Assembly: GCA_020200135.1 (NCBI GenBank) | Contig: JAIVJI010000002.1 | Span: 1-64,000, forward strand | Source: Acidobacteriota bacterium | GTDB taxonomy: Bacteria; Acidobacteriota; Blastocatellia; Pyrinomonadales; Pyrinomonadaceae | Length of the DNA stretch: 64,000 nt | Direction of reading: 5' to 3' | Shown: in pieces, positions 33,784 through 42,629 of the stretch | How the letters are laid out: every line of letters starts with the position of its first letter | How positions within the stretch are numbered: the stretch's first letter is position 1 | The notes under the pieces: generated by a model | Told to the model about the DNA's origin: nothing | The model's input: only the letters and a program-made list of their open reading frames with translations | Database searches by the model: none | Translations under genes and position numbers: made by a program

Positions 33784-34995
33784 TCAGTATTCACTCCTTA
33801 GTTTTGCGACGTCTTCTACCTTTATGAAGATCAGTCGCTTTTTCCCTTTGCTTCGCACTATAGTTCTGAGTCTCCCTATCCTGATGCAGTGATTGATCCA
33901 TGCGTAATCAGCTCCGGTTAATCGCCGAGCATCCGACTTCAATACATACCGACTCTTTAGGGAATCTTCAATCGGATTATTACTCATGGTATCAGGGAGG
34001 CAATCAAGCATTCGCTTTTGGGTGAGGTACTCGACGAAAACACCTCTTATAAAATCAAACTGGCTTCCTGAAAGTACGCTATGAAGGCCAGAATAAAACG
34101 AGCCGAACTCCCGGTACAAGGTAGATTTCATACGCTGGTATGTGCGAGTAACCTTTCTCTCTTGAGCCCTCCGCTGGTCTAAAAATCTAAAGTAATTAAC
34201 GGGCCAATTATCAAAGACAGAGTAAGCCTCGGTGAGAAGCCTGTGGAAGTTTTTGCTCTTCCCTGCGGCTACCAAATGCCTGCTCGTAGCGGCCGAAAAA
34301 CCTCTCTGCTGGCCCGCAACGAAGAATAAGGCCAGCAGCAGATCATTCAGTGAAAGCTTTGAAATAGGCTCGGGTAGCTTTGGTTGGGCTTCCCCTGCAA
34401 CAGGCAGCCCGCAGAGTTGATAGATGTGACGCGTGAGCCTTAATCCCTGTTCGACCACGGACGAAGCTGGTGACTCTCGCCAGTCAAATTTACAGGAACA
34501 TACCGTCACGATCTTCCTCGACCATGATATTTGTCTTTTGCACTTCGGGCATTCGTCAATCAGCAGACGCCTATGGGTAGGGCATGCAGTTAAGGCAGAA
34601 AGCTCCCACACCCGACGGCAGTATGGTGATTCTGATAGGCAGTCAGGGCAGATTTTGGGCCTGTTTGATCTAATCAAGTCTTGAGTTACAGGCTGACCAA
34701 AAAAATAATGTAAAGGCGTACTAGGATTACCAAGAAGGCGCTGATGGGTAAGCTGGATTAACTCGATCAAGTTGATGCCAGCCAACTGAGCTAGCCCGGT
34801 TAATCTTTCAGGTGCTTCAAAAGCTAATATGTAAGCTGGACGAGTACCCTCGTGATTAACATCAGCCATCTGAAATATCCAGGAAAGAGAGTCGTAGCCA
34901 TTCTTCTCCGTTAGGCGGAGGAAATAACCCATGAAACTCTCATGAGGATAAGGCTTCCCGCTTATCAACAGCCTCGCGGCACTGCTTAACTCCAT
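33784..34995 (-). CDS. tniQ: TniQ-family target selector 1
   Basis: A 403-residue TniQ-type protein that links a target site to the TnsC ring during Tn7-like transposition. The N-terminal domain has the usual start HESFMGYFLRLTEKNGYDSL and a TniQ zinc region: ICPDCLSESPYCRRVWEL, then TACPTHRRLLIDECPKCKRQ and CSCKFDW, giving CxxC, CxxH, CxxC and CxC ligands. The C-terminal part (about 230-403) is diverged and ends in a basic helical segment (RSKGKKRLIFIKVEDVAKL) that may bind DNA. It is more AT-rich than the other tni genes and is separated from tniQ 2 by 144 bases. It is a paralogue, not a fragment, of the 508-residue TniQ. Confidence 0.85.
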   Translation of the reverse strand: MELSSAARLLISGKPYPHESFMGYFLRLTEKNGYDSLSWIFQMADVNHEGTRPAYILAFEAPERLTGLAQLAGINLIELIQLTHQRLLGNPSTPLHYFFGQPVTQDLIRSNRPKICPDCLSESPYCRRVWELSALTACPTHRRLLIDECPKCKRQISWSRKIVTVCSCKFDWRESPASSVVEQGLRLTRHIYQLCGLPVAGEAQPKLPEPISKLSLNDLLLALFFVAGQQRGFSAATSRHLVAAGKSKNFHRLLTEAYSVFDNWPVNYFRFLDQRRAQERKVTRTYQRMKSTLYREFGSFYSGLHSVLSGSQFDFIRGVFVEYLTQKRMLDCLPDTMSNNPIEDSLKSRYVLKSDARRLTGADYAWINHCIRIGRLRTIVRSKGKKRLIFIKVEDVAKLRSEY

Positions 34996-35139
34996 CCCCT
35001 TGTTCGCAACCCTACCGTCCTCAAATCACGTTATCCCAACGGCAGGTAGACTCCCTTAAATTCTTGTTTATTTACTTTGGCGCGGCCTTTCAGGCCCCGG
35101 TCTCGGTAGGTACGCTTTCAATGAGCCAAGTATAGCCTC

Positions 35140-36666
35140 TCAGCTCGGGGAGTGAGATTGTGCTTCTGGTGAGCTGCCTATTGGTAAGAGCTTGCCAGCC
35201 ACTATCGCCTTAATGTTTCTGACCAGTCCCAACTTCGGGTGGCCGAATCTATTCACGGCCGTCCTGAGATCGGGGCAGTGTTTGAACAGCGGGTCGCACT
35301 CAGGCAGGCGGTTCGTTATACTCCTCATGAGATTTTCTACATCTCTTGGGTCGAACTTCAGCCCCTTACTACCGTCGATACTCGGCCCCCGCACCGCCTT
35401 CAGACATCCGGCAGCAACCAGTTTTAATATGACGCCACGATGGACGCCCAAACATTTAGCCGCTTCGCTTGAGCCCAGTAGCCGGCGTAACTCCTCTCTT
35501 AGCTTTTCTACGCTCTCTGCTTCCACTAATACTCGCTCCCCGCGCCATCCCTTTAGCGTGACCATCTTTAGCCTGCCTTGGGAAATGAACCGCCCTAGCC
35601 GTTTCTGGTCCAGTCCGAGTCGCCTTAACGCAGCGTACCTGGTGATGTACTTTAGGCTAAGCTTCATTCTTTTTACGTGGTGCCCCTCACCGCACAACTC
35701 CAGATAGCCAGCGAACCCGAGCCTGAAGAAATCGAAGCTGGCGTGGGAGAGCCTCGCATGCGCAAAGAGAGAGCCGTAAAAATTGCCGAATTGGCTATCC
35801 ATTATGCCGGCTCTAGTTCGACAGCGCGGGCGGGATCGTTCGTACTCTAAAAAGTCGTAGAACCGGTCGGGCCATCCCTCGAAGATTGAGGCGGTCCGAA
35901 GCATGAGGTCGTGCGTTTCGCGGTTGCTGAGAGATGGCAATCCGCCGCCCATCATGGTCCCGTGGACTATCATTCTGCCGGAGATAAACAGCACTGCGGT
36001 TACGAATTGCTCCAAGTTGAGAGTCGCGAGCGGGTTGTCACCTCTTGCGACTTCACCCTCCGGCACGGCGGGGAATCCGCAGACGCCGCAAAGCATGTCG
36101 CACAACCGTGACGCCGCGTCATTCATGGACGTCCGCGGTGCCCTGCGCAAGTCGAAGCCACAGGCGCACATGCTGGCCGCAGGCCGATACCATTTGAGCT
36201 GTTTTCCGCAATCAGTGCATCGGTCAACGAGCAGGCAGCCGTGCGTTGGGCAGCAGGTCACAAGTTTGAAATCCCAGATGCGCCGGCAGTGTTGTGACTC
36301 TTTTAGGCACTCCGGGCACGCCTTTGGTGTTTGAGGCTGGATCACGTTCCGGGGGACGGGCGCGCCGAAAAACAGGTGAGTCCCCATACCATGCCCTGTC
36401 GTTTCCGCGGGTGGATACCGCAGCGCATCTAGTGCTGGTAAATCCAGGGCCAGCAACTCACTAAGCCTTTTCAACTCGACGGTAGGACAGAACGCCAAGG
36501 CAGGCCACCGCCAATTGCTACTACCCTTACCTAGCCCCGCCATAGACAGTATCCAGACCAGCTTCTCATAGTGATTAAGGGCCGACAGGCGCACCAAGTA
36601 ACCTGTCAAGCTTTCGTCGGGCTTAGGTGGTGTCGTCACCAGCAGTCGAGGGTGGACGTCCGTCAT
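35140..36666 (-). CDS. tniQ: TniQ-family target selector 2, with C-terminal HTH domains
   Basis: A 508-residue TniQ-family protein, nearer in size to TnsD than to short TniQs. The N-terminus shows DESLTGYLVRLSALNHYEKL, the zinc ligands are ACPECLKESQHCRRIWDF, VTCCPTHGCLLVDRCTDC and MCACGFD. The C-terminal half contains a MerR/HTH-like segment (LRRLLGSSEAAKCLGVHRGV, then ILKLVAAGCLKAV) and a second short basic helix, which fit sequence-specific recognition of an attachment site. It is the last gene of the tnsA-tnsB-tnsC-tniQ run, with GAGGAGG ahead of the ATG. The two TniQs may serve different target pathways, as TnsD and TnsE-like or CAST TniQ do in other elements. Confidence 0.87.
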   Translation of the reverse strand: MTDVHPRLLVTTPPKPDESLTGYLVRLSALNHYEKLVWILSMAGLGKGSSNWRWPALAFCPTVELKRLSELLALDLPALDALRYPPAETTGHGMGTHLFFGAPVPRNVIQPQTPKACPECLKESQHCRRIWDFKLVTCCPTHGCLLVDRCTDCGKQLKWYRPAASMCACGFDLRRAPRTSMNDAASRLCDMLCGVCGFPAVPEGEVARGDNPLATLNLEQFVTAVLFISGRMIVHGTMMGGGLPSLSNRETHDLMLRTASIFEGWPDRFYDFLEYERSRPRCRTRAGIMDSQFGNFYGSLFAHARLSHASFDFFRLGFAGYLELCGEGHHVKRMKLSLKYITRYAALRRLGLDQKRLGRFISQGRLKMVTLKGWRGERVLVEAESVEKLREELRRLLGSSEAAKCLGVHRGVILKLVAAGCLKAVRGPSIDGSKGLKFDPRDVENLMRSITNRLPECDPLFKHCPDLRTAVNRFGHPKLGLVRNIKAIVAGKLLPIGSSPEAQSHSPS

Positions 36667-36711
36667 AACCTCCTCCTCAGAACTGATACACGGTCGCTAG
36701 GCGCGGCCGCT

Positions 36712-37734
36712 CTATACACGCAACACGTGCGAAATTGCCTCCTCCCTCGCCTTCCTCCTGGAGCGTCTGCTCATCGCGGCGAAGTTCATCTGCGGCTCTT
36801 CAAAAGGTACGACCCTCAAGTCCTCCTGTCGCGACCGAAACGGGTTAACTCTCTCGGGCTGGTCCGCCATCAGGCGTTCGTCATAGGCAGCGGCGAGCGT
36901 GTCGAGCCTCAGGCGTTCGAGCCCATCATCGAGTGCAAGTTCAGTAGCTCTTCGTACGACCTTCATGACCTTACCGACTCTACCGTTAGTCGCGCAGTAG
37001 ACGCGGAACGCCGTTAGGGGGTCTGAAAGGTATGAGGGCTCATTAAGAGGCAGTTTTTCATCTACCTTTCGCAGGAACACCCGGAACTGCTTCCTCTCCT
37101 CATCCGTGTCCCACCCAAACGGCTCGATGGAACTGCGCACGGAGAATCGCCGCTGTAACTGCTCGTTACCCGGGGCGTCGAGAATCTCGACCGCGTAAGG
37201 CATGCCGATCAGAACGATGGGAACTCCCGTCTCGTCGATCAGGTTCTTCAACCAGTCAGACACATTCTTCAGCACTCTCCAAGAGTCTTTGTCTACGAAG
37301 TGCTGAAACTCATCTAAGATGATCAACCGAACTCCACATACCCTAATAAATCGGCACAGGCGCATCGTCCGGTTGAACGCCGTCCCCTTATCCGCAGCGG
37401 GGTCTTCGAGCTTCAGGAGCAGTGCCGTGGCGAGGTTCTTGTCCGTCGCCTTACTTGGAACTCTGCCGCAGAGGACAGGGACTTCGACCCTGTCTTCGTG
37501 GATGACGCGAGGGAATAACTGCTCGTAGTGCTCTGTCAGTGTGGTCTTGCCCGCTCCAGGAAGGCCCCCGACAAACACGCATTCCGGCTCAGCGGAGATC
37601 TCGGAATAGAGTTGGGCGTGCCGGATCTGAGCAATCAATTCTTTCAGCCGGGGGTGCTCAATAAAGATGGACTCGGCTAATTCGCACCGCTTCATTTTCG
37701 TCATCTTCGAGTAATCAGGACGCTTTCCGATCAT
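36712..37734 (-). CDS. tnsC: TnsC/TniB-type AAA+ transposition regulator
   Basis: A 340-residue ATPase that joins target-selector and transposase. Walker A is FVGGLPGAGKTTLTEHYEQL (near residue 63) and Walker B is RLIILDEFQHFVD (near 140); the sensor-1 region is VPIVLIGMPYAVEILDAPGN, followed by the arginine-bearing QLQRRFSVR. This sequence style is the TniB/TnsC family. It starts at the ATG 37734, which overlaps the tnsB end by 20 bases and has GAGGAGGGGG upstream; the ATG at 37788 is in-frame but less well placed. In the complete element it would form rings on target DNA and recruit TnsA-TnsB. Confidence 0.92.
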   Translation of the reverse strand: MIGKRPDYSKMTKMKRCELAESIFIEHPRLKELIAQIRHAQLYSEISAEPECVFVGGLPGAGKTTLTEHYEQLFPRVIHEDRVEVPVLCGRVPSKATDKNLATALLLKLEDPAADKGTAFNRTMRLCRFIRVCGVRLIILDEFQHFVDKDSWRVLKNVSDWLKNLIDETGVPIVLIGMPYAVEILDAPGNEQLQRRFSVRSSIEPFGWDTDEERKQFRVFLRKVDEKLPLNEPSYLSDPLTAFRVYCATNGRVGKVMKVVRRATELALDDGLERLRLDTLAAAYDERLMADQPERVNPFRSRQEDLRVVPFEEPQMNFAAMSRRSRRKAREEAISHVLRV

Positions 37735-40018
37735 GTTTCGTCCCCCTCCTCGGCAGGTTGTAGCCAGCGTCAAAGCCGCTCGTGTCAAGGTCGTCGTCGG
37801 TCGTCACGGCAGAATCGAAACCCCCGGCAGCCTTCGAGGAGGAGTCTTTAGGATCAGGAACGCCTGTTTTCTTAGGGACTGTCGGAGTTGACTTTCGCCT
37901 GGGGCGCTTCTTAACCTCGGAGGCAAGGTCAATCACTCCGGCGGGCTGAGCGTTTTCGCCCTGCGCTTCATCATCGGGCGCGGATTGAACAGCAGAGATG
38001 CCCACGAAGGGTGCGGCCTCGGGGTTTATTAAAACGTCCGCTTGCGGTTTCCCCCTCTCGTCGCTTTCGACCTCTTGCTGTATGTCGAGATGCCCATCGT
38101 AATTAGGCTGGCGAACGCCCTGCCAGCGCGCGACTTTCGCTCTCGTGCCGCTCTTGCCGCGCTTAGCCATCTCCGCCTCAACTATTTCCTGAATCTTCTT
38201 CTTAGCGCGCCGAAGCGCCGCCATGTTGACTCGCCCGTGAGCATCCCGCTGCGCATAGCTCTGGATGACCTTGTGCTGCCACAGGCTTAGCCCCTTGGCG
38301 TATTCCTGATCCAGCGCGGGCACGGGGATATACTTGTCCGTCTGCCGGTCGTAGACGTAGATCGTAGAAATGTCGCAAGGGTCGTATTTAACCGCGAACT
38401 TCTCCTTCTCCCTGTTCGGCCGACGCCGGAGAAGGGCAAGCTCCTCGCAGTTGTAATAAAGCGTGAAGAGTTCGACCCCTGACGGCCCTATAACCCTATG
38501 CTCAATGTGCCCAAGTATTAGCCGCAGGTCCTCGACACGGCGCGGTAACGCCGGGGGATAATTTTCTATCTCTCTCCTCCATGCGTGAGCGGGTATGTCT
38601 TTGAGCCCCCGGTGGTAGCTTTGGTGGTAGATGTCTACGATCCAGATATGCAACATCTCCATGAACTTGTCGAACGAGATTACGGCCGTTTTCAGCGGGT
38701 CGTAGCCGTGCCGCTCGAAGATGTTCGAGAAGGTCGTACCGCACTGCTGGTGAAGCAACCGTTTGTTCTGTGTACCGAAAAACCTCTCAACGGCGGCCTT
38801 AAACCGAGGTTGATACGGCGGGCTGTACATGACTGCAATCCCGAGCTGGAGGCAGGCGTCTTCAAAGTCCCTGCTGCGGAATTCCTTCCCGTTATCCACG
38901 ACGATGAGTTCGGGTATCCCGTAAGCCTCCCATTCGTTCTCGACGGTTGGGAATTCAGCCTTGACGTACCTCTTCGGCTTTATTGCGTGATGGAGGCATT
39001 GCATTACTGAGAGGTAGCTGGGGGGATCGAAGCCGACATTCACACCCAGCAACTCCCGCGAAAACCTGTCAACGAGTGAAGTCATGGTCGGCCTGCCGAG
39101 CGGCAGCCGCGTCTCCTCGTCAACGACGAAGAGGTCAAGCTTGGTGTGGTCAATCTCCGCTCTCTCTAGGGGGCGTGTAGGCTGCGGAGACTGCTTATTG
39201 CACCTGTACTTTTGATCGGCGTAGCGCTTCCCGAACCGCGCCCGGTCCTTCTCGTACCCGTCAAGCTGGCTGACAATCCTGTATATGCTGTTCTTATGAG
39301 GCACCGGGAGTTGGTCGTCGGGAGCCCTGAGTTGGTTTATCTCGGCGATTCTGGCGTCGAGCCTCTCCCATGTTTCTTGCACGCTGAGACGCTGCGGATT
39401 CAGGTACTCCTCGTTGATTACATCCTTAACTAAGTCCGCGACTTCGCTGGCTAAGCCAAATTCCTTCTCAGAGAAATTCTGGTTTTTTGATTTGCGTCCC
39501 TTCGCGAACCTGCGCCTGGTGCTGCCCCGCTTCTTGAATTGCGGCACGAGTACACGCGGGTCTTCCCCGGCCTCCAAATAAGACTTAAACCAACGGTAGA
39601 GAACGGTTCTCCAGTGCGGGGCCTCGTTAGGGTCTCGAATCTCGTTGTGGACCCGGCCGATTAACGGGGTCAGGGTGGTGGAATTCAACTGGGTCAGGTT
39701 GCCACTGCTGATTGCCTTCACGTAAGCCCACCGCCGCTTCGCCTCTTTCTTCCTCGGGTCGGCATCGTCCAGCATGTTGAGGTCGTCGATGAATAACTTG
39801 GCGGCATTACGTTCCACGACGGTGATTTTGCTGTCGCCGAGGAGTACGAGCTGCCCGTCAAATAGCGCGTCCACGAGGTCTACTTCGGCAACGGATTTTG
39901 ACTCACCGAGGGCCACGTCTTTTAGTCGGAGGTGGCCGTTGGGTAAACGGTCTTCAATCACACATTCACGCCCCCGGAGTTCGAGGTGCATAGCTTTCTG
40001 AAATCTGTGCCTTGACAT
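37715..40018 (-). CDS. tnsB: TnsB/TniA-type DDE transposase
   Basis: A 767-residue transposase of the Mu/Tn7 group that joins the transposon 3' ends to the target. Catalytic residues are Asp290 (in AEIDHTKLDLFVVDE), Asp375 (IPELIVVDNGKEFRSRDFED) and Glu411 (PRFKAAVERFFG), with 35 residues between the last two as expected for the DDE core. N-terminal helix-turn-helix regions (about 80-260) should bind the CAWTWAGTGWGAAA sites. A Mu-like beta-barrel (about 480-600) and a basic, disordered tail that contacts TnsC follow. It starts 2 bases after tnsA ends and overlaps tnsC by 20 bases. All key residues are intact, so it is probably functional. Confidence 0.95.
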   Translation of the reverse strand: MSRHRFQKAMHLELRGRECVIEDRLPNGHLRLKDVALGESKSVAEVDLVDALFDGQLVLLGDSKITVVERNAAKLFIDDLNMLDDADPRKKEAKRRWAYVKAISSGNLTQLNSTTLTPLIGRVHNEIRDPNEAPHWRTVLYRWFKSYLEAGEDPRVLVPQFKKRGSTRRRFAKGRKSKNQNFSEKEFGLASEVADLVKDVINEEYLNPQRLSVQETWERLDARIAEINQLRAPDDQLPVPHKNSIYRIVSQLDGYEKDRARFGKRYADQKYRCNKQSPQPTRPLERAEIDHTKLDLFVVDEETRLPLGRPTMTSLVDRFSRELLGVNVGFDPPSYLSVMQCLHHAIKPKRYVKAEFPTVENEWEAYGIPELIVVDNGKEFRSRDFEDACLQLGIAVMYSPPYQPRFKAAVERFFGTQNKRLLHQQCGTTFSNIFERHGYDPLKTAVISFDKFMEMLHIWIVDIYHQSYHRGLKDIPAHAWRREIENYPPALPRRVEDLRLILGHIEHRVIGPSGVELFTLYYNCEELALLRRRPNREKEKFAVKYDPCDISTIYVYDRQTDKYIPVPALDQEYAKGLSLWQHKVIQSYAQRDAHGRVNMAALRRAKKKIQEIVEAEMAKRGKSGTRAKVARWQGVRQPNYDGHLDIQQEVESDERGKPQADVLINPEAAPFVGISAVQSAPDDEAQGENAQPAGVIDLASEVKKRPRRKSTPTVPKKTGVPDPKDSSSKAAGGFDSAVTTDDDLDTSGFDAGYNLPRRGTKHDRKAS

Positions 40019-40020
40019 CT

Positions 40021-40668
40021 CTACGAAACCTTTCTCTCGGCGTACGCCGGAATCGGAAGCCGCACGACCGCGTCCCGGGTGAGCGGCCGCGTCAGATCGA
40101 CCGAGAGCACTCCGCGAAAAATGAGCGCGTACACGACTTGTTGGCCTATACCTCTGGAGGCGAAGAATCGCGTCACCTCGCCGAGAGGTGCCTCCTGCCT
40201 CACCGTGAAGAATTCATGGCAGCCGATCTGGTGCTGCGGAAGGAGCACTGTCCTGGCGTACTTGTAGAGAAGCTTGGCTCCGTTCAGCCGCGGCTGGAGC
40301 CTGATCATCTCGTCCGTTGCTACTCTGAACTCGTAGCCCTCCCTGCGGCAGGTCTCCGTGGCAATGCGGAAGAGACGGCGGTACTCTTCTTCTTCAGCTT
40401 TTTTCTTTGGTTTAACTTCGACCAAGTGCTTCTCGCGCCTCCTCTCGACGAGGAGGTCTGGTGTGTAGTGGCGACGCCTACCGTCGAGGGTGTAATAAAT
40501 CCGGCCGGGCTGCTCCCTGTAAGAGATGACGTCGGAGTCGATCTCAAGCAGGTACATGTAGTCACGCTCCAGCAGGGACTCGTACCAGACTATCCGCCCC
40601 ATCTTGAGGCTCGGGAACTTGCCGATAAGGTTCCTCGTGCCCGTATTACTGATTTTTCTAGCTAGCAC
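40021..40668 (-). CDS. tnsA: TnsA endonuclease
   Basis: A 215-residue endonuclease that cuts the transposon 5' strands, giving cut-and-paste rather than replicative movement. The type II restriction-like active site is visible: Glu in YESLLERDYMYLLE (near 31), Asp72 in YTPDLLVERRRE and EVK (HLVEVKPKKK, near 85). A C-terminal domain with RLQPRLNGAKLLYKYARTVL and a winged helix-like end (EVTRFFASRGIG) is the TnsA_C type. Its presence separates this element from TnsA-less Tn402/Tn5053. The chosen GTG at 40668 has GGAGG 7 bases upstream; a TTG at 40671 is too close to it. It is the first gene of the tns operon. Confidence 0.92.
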   Translation of the reverse strand: MLARKISNTGTRNLIGKFPSLKMGRIVWYESLLERDYMYLLEIDSDVISYREQPGRIYYTLDGRRRHYTPDLLVERRREKHLVEVKPKKKAEEEEYRRLFRIATETCRREGYEFRVATDEMIRLQPRLNGAKLLYKYARTVLLPQHQIGCHEFFTVRQEAPLGEVTRFFASRGIGQQVVYALIFRGVLSVDLTRPLTRDAVVRLPIPAYAERKVS

Positions 40669-41003
40669 CAACTAACCTCCTCACTTGAATAAAAGCAGGA
40701 TGCGATCCTTACCTTTTGGACAAATTTCTGTGTCCGGTTGGCTGATCCCGGCGCAGGCGCTCTACGTCTTCGATACTTTTGAAGAAGACACATCACGTCA
40801 AGGGGGTAGTCAGCCCATCTACAACTTTTTTTTACGCGCACTATCCCTTCCAGCTAAAACGCCGCCGGCTGAATAACTAACCTCTTTTAAGTAGCTTGGG
40901 TGAGGTACTTAGAGGAGGGATCGCATTAGCAGCTTGATTCTGGTGGGTAAGTAATTGCTACAGTTCACACACTATAAAGGGGTTTAGGGGCGCGCCGGTA
41001 TAG
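40669..41003. other. Intergenic region upstream of tnsA
   Basis: It must carry the tns operon promoter on the minus strand. A short plus-strand open frame (40685-40876, 63 codons) has no ribosome site or recognisable sequence and I do not call it a gene. No CRISPR-like repeat or RNA was seen. Confidence 0.5.
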
Positions 41004-41531
41004 TTACTGAGGTATTTGAGAGCAGTCTACCGGCTCGTACTTGGAAGTCTCTTCGCGCGTCCAGTCCCTCTTCGTATTAACGCTCCACGCGCCCTTTGCC
41101 TTCTTCATCCCGTAGTTCAACTCTGGCACTCCCCACGCCCCCTTACCCCACTCGGACCAAGCTTTCTTCTCTGTGCTCCAGATGCGACTCGCCGTCGGGA
41201 TGAAGGCGGTCGAGCCCTTCCACTCGACGCCGTTGAGGCGATCCGCCTCCGACACTGGCTGCGGCAGCACCTCCACCTTCGGGTCTTTCATCTGGTAGTA
41301 GATCACGTAGCCGTCCTTCTTGATGAGCACCTCCTTGCGGTAGTAGGAGTCGCCGCACTTGGTGATCTGCGTCGCCCAGAACTTCTCAGCCTCACGGCGG
41401 GCCTCGGCATCGACGGATGAGCCGCCTGCCCCCGGTAAGGATGAACAAGCTAAGGTCAGATACGTGAGCACAGCCGCGCAGAGGGAAGCCGCCGCTTTTC
41501 TGGGGATATTTGTTATGTCCATCTTAGCCAT
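41004..41531 (-). CDS. Hypothetical lipoprotein
   Basis: Unknown function. The 175-residue protein has a short N-terminus, a hydrophobic stretch (AAASLCAAVLTYLTLACSSL) and a lipobox LTLAC, so it should be a lipid-anchored periplasmic protein. The mature part is polar, with repeated Trp (WATQITKCGDSYYRKEVLIK, KKAWSEWGKGAWG) and no known motif. It is GC-rich like the chromosome and sits within the transposon cargo. The start is either the ATG at 41531 or the one at 41522 (MDITNIP); the former is listed. The adjacent RHH-like gene ends 4 bases upstream on the same strand, so the two may be cotranscribed. Confidence 0.6.
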   Translation of the reverse strand: MAKMDITNIPRKAAASLCAAVLTYLTLACSSLPGAGGSSVDAEARREAEKFWATQITKCGDSYYRKEVLIKKDGYVIYYQMKDPKVEVLPQPVSEADRLNGVEWKGSTAFIPTASRIWSTEKKAWSEWGKGAWGVPELNYGMKKAKGAWSVNTKRDWTREETSKYEPVDCSQIPQ

Positions 41532-41535
41532 CTTC

Positions 41536-41784
41536 TTAGCCGCCTGATTGAACCTGCCGCCCGGCTGGGAGATTCCCGCCGCGGGGCGGGAACGGCACCC
41601 CGCGGAGTGACTCCATGCATTCGAGAGTGTGCGAGAGGGCGATCTGGGCCAGCCGGTTGAGAGTCATGCCGGGCGTCCAGTAGACCGCGTTACGCGCTTT
41701 CTCCGCCAACTCTGCGGGAAGTTGCACCGCGATCTTATGTTTATCAGGCGTTCTGGAATCGTCTTCCATCTCAAAATGGGTCAT
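41536..41784 (-). CDS. Small ribbon-helix-helix-like protein
   Basis: An 82-residue protein with a core resembling ribbon-helix-helix DNA-binding proteins: KHKIAVQLPAELAEKARNAV (strand then helix) and TPGMTLNRLAQIALSHTLEC (second helix). The ELAEKARNAVYWTPGMTL segment is the form seen in RHH partition or regulator proteins found with plasmids. It may regulate its own gene and the downstream lipoprotein gene. The C-terminal tail (PPRGGNLPAGRQVQSGG) is low complexity. No partner parA or toxin is adjacent. Confidence 0.5.
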   Translation of the reverse strand: MTHFEMEDDSRTPDKHKIAVQLPAELAEKARNAVYWTPGMTLNRLAQIALSHTLECMESLRGVPFPPRGGNLPAGRQVQSGG

Positions 41785-42137
41785 GTAAGTGGCACCCTTT
41801 CACTACCTGACCTTTTCAAATGGCTAACCATTGAGGGTCTGGCGGGAAGACAAGCGCCGGCAAGGATGAGTAAGTTATTGCGAATTAGCCCAGCCTTAAA
41901 ACCTTTATGCCCCGCTTGATGCCCCGAATAATCTTGCCTTAATCGGCATCACCCAAAGATTGGCCCGTCACGGAATCTCTGGGTAATGACGGCGTGCCTT
42001 CCTCTCTGGTATTTTTAATCGCTTACTACTTAGTGGTTGTTTGCAGCAGCCGATGAACGACGCGGCCCCACATCAACAAAAGTGATGTGCGCCCTCGGGG
42101 AGGTCAGCAGAGGCTCCTCGGTGGCAACTGCATACAG
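41785..42137. other. Intergenic region in the cargo
   Basis: No gene, RNA or terminator recognised between the RHH-like gene and the palindrome at 42138. Confidence 0.45.
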
Positions 42138-42171
42138 TAGACGGTTAGGATTTATAAATCCTAACCGTCTA
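42138..42171. repeat. Perfect 34-bp palindrome without loop
   Basis: TAGACGGTTAGGATTTA is followed directly by its exact reverse complement. No T-run follows on either strand, which argues against a terminator. It lies 53 bases upstream of the XRE gene at 42225, so it is a candidate operator for that protein. Confidence 0.8.
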
Positions 42172-42200
42172 AAAATCAAGTTGGCGGTGTGGATTCTGTC

Positions 42201-42229
42201 CTCATCAGGGAGGTTACATTCCTGATGAG
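42201..42229 (+). promoter_or_regulatory. Hairpin enclosing the ribosome site and start codon of the XRE gene
   Basis: CTCATCAGG (42201-42209) pairs perfectly with CCTGATGAG (42221-42229). The loop shows GAGGTTACATT, containing the Shine-Dalgarno, and the right arm contains the ATG at 42225. Closing of this hairpin should limit translation. Confidence 0.55.
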
Positions 42230-42524
42230 CAGAAGAACCACTAAGGAGTTACGCAAGCCGAAGCGATTAGGCGCAAAGCTCGCGGCCATTCGCCGTCACC
42301 TTCAACTGTCACAGAATGAGTTAATAGATAGATTAGGGTTTACCGGCGAGCTTGTCCGTGAGGAGGTTAGCGCCTTCGAGAGAGGGGTGCGAGTACCACC
42401 AGTCATGGTGCTGCTTGAATATTCGCGGACTGCCAAGGTTCAAGTCGAAACTCTGATCGATGACAAGCTTGACCTTCCGGCGCATTTGGTTGTAGATACA
42501 CCTAACCTTGGTAGGCGTAAATGA
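42225..42524 (+). CDS. XRE-family HTH regulator
   Basis: A 99-residue protein with an XRE-type helix-turn-helix at residues 15-60: LGAKLAAIRRHLQLSQNELI, then DRLGFTGELVREEVSAFERG, with SAFERGVRVPPVMVLLEYSR as the family's fourth helix. It has no protease or toxin partner in the immediate vicinity; the next gene is a GIY-YIG-like protein 105 bases downstream. A 34-bp palindrome upstream is a plausible binding site. The ATG at 42225 is selected because the GTG at 42189 has no ribosome site; the hairpin around the start may regulate translation. Confidence 0.75.
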   Translation: MSRRTTKELRKPKRLGAKLAAIRRHLQLSQNELIDRLGFTGELVREEVSAFERGVRVPPVMVLLEYSRTAKVQVETLIDDKLDLPAHLVVDTPNLGRRK

Positions 42525-42629
42525 CTTTTTCTTCTCAGAGTTAATGACTAAGTAAAGGAATGCGGTAATCGAGGGTGAAGATTCGCGCCCTATTACTCCC
42601 GCGCTTTCGGGCGAAGGAGTTTGGATTTT

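Noticed and set aside
40685-40876. Small plus-strand frame upstream of tnsA
   Set aside because: No ribosome site or coding bias; the region is more likely the tns promoter.
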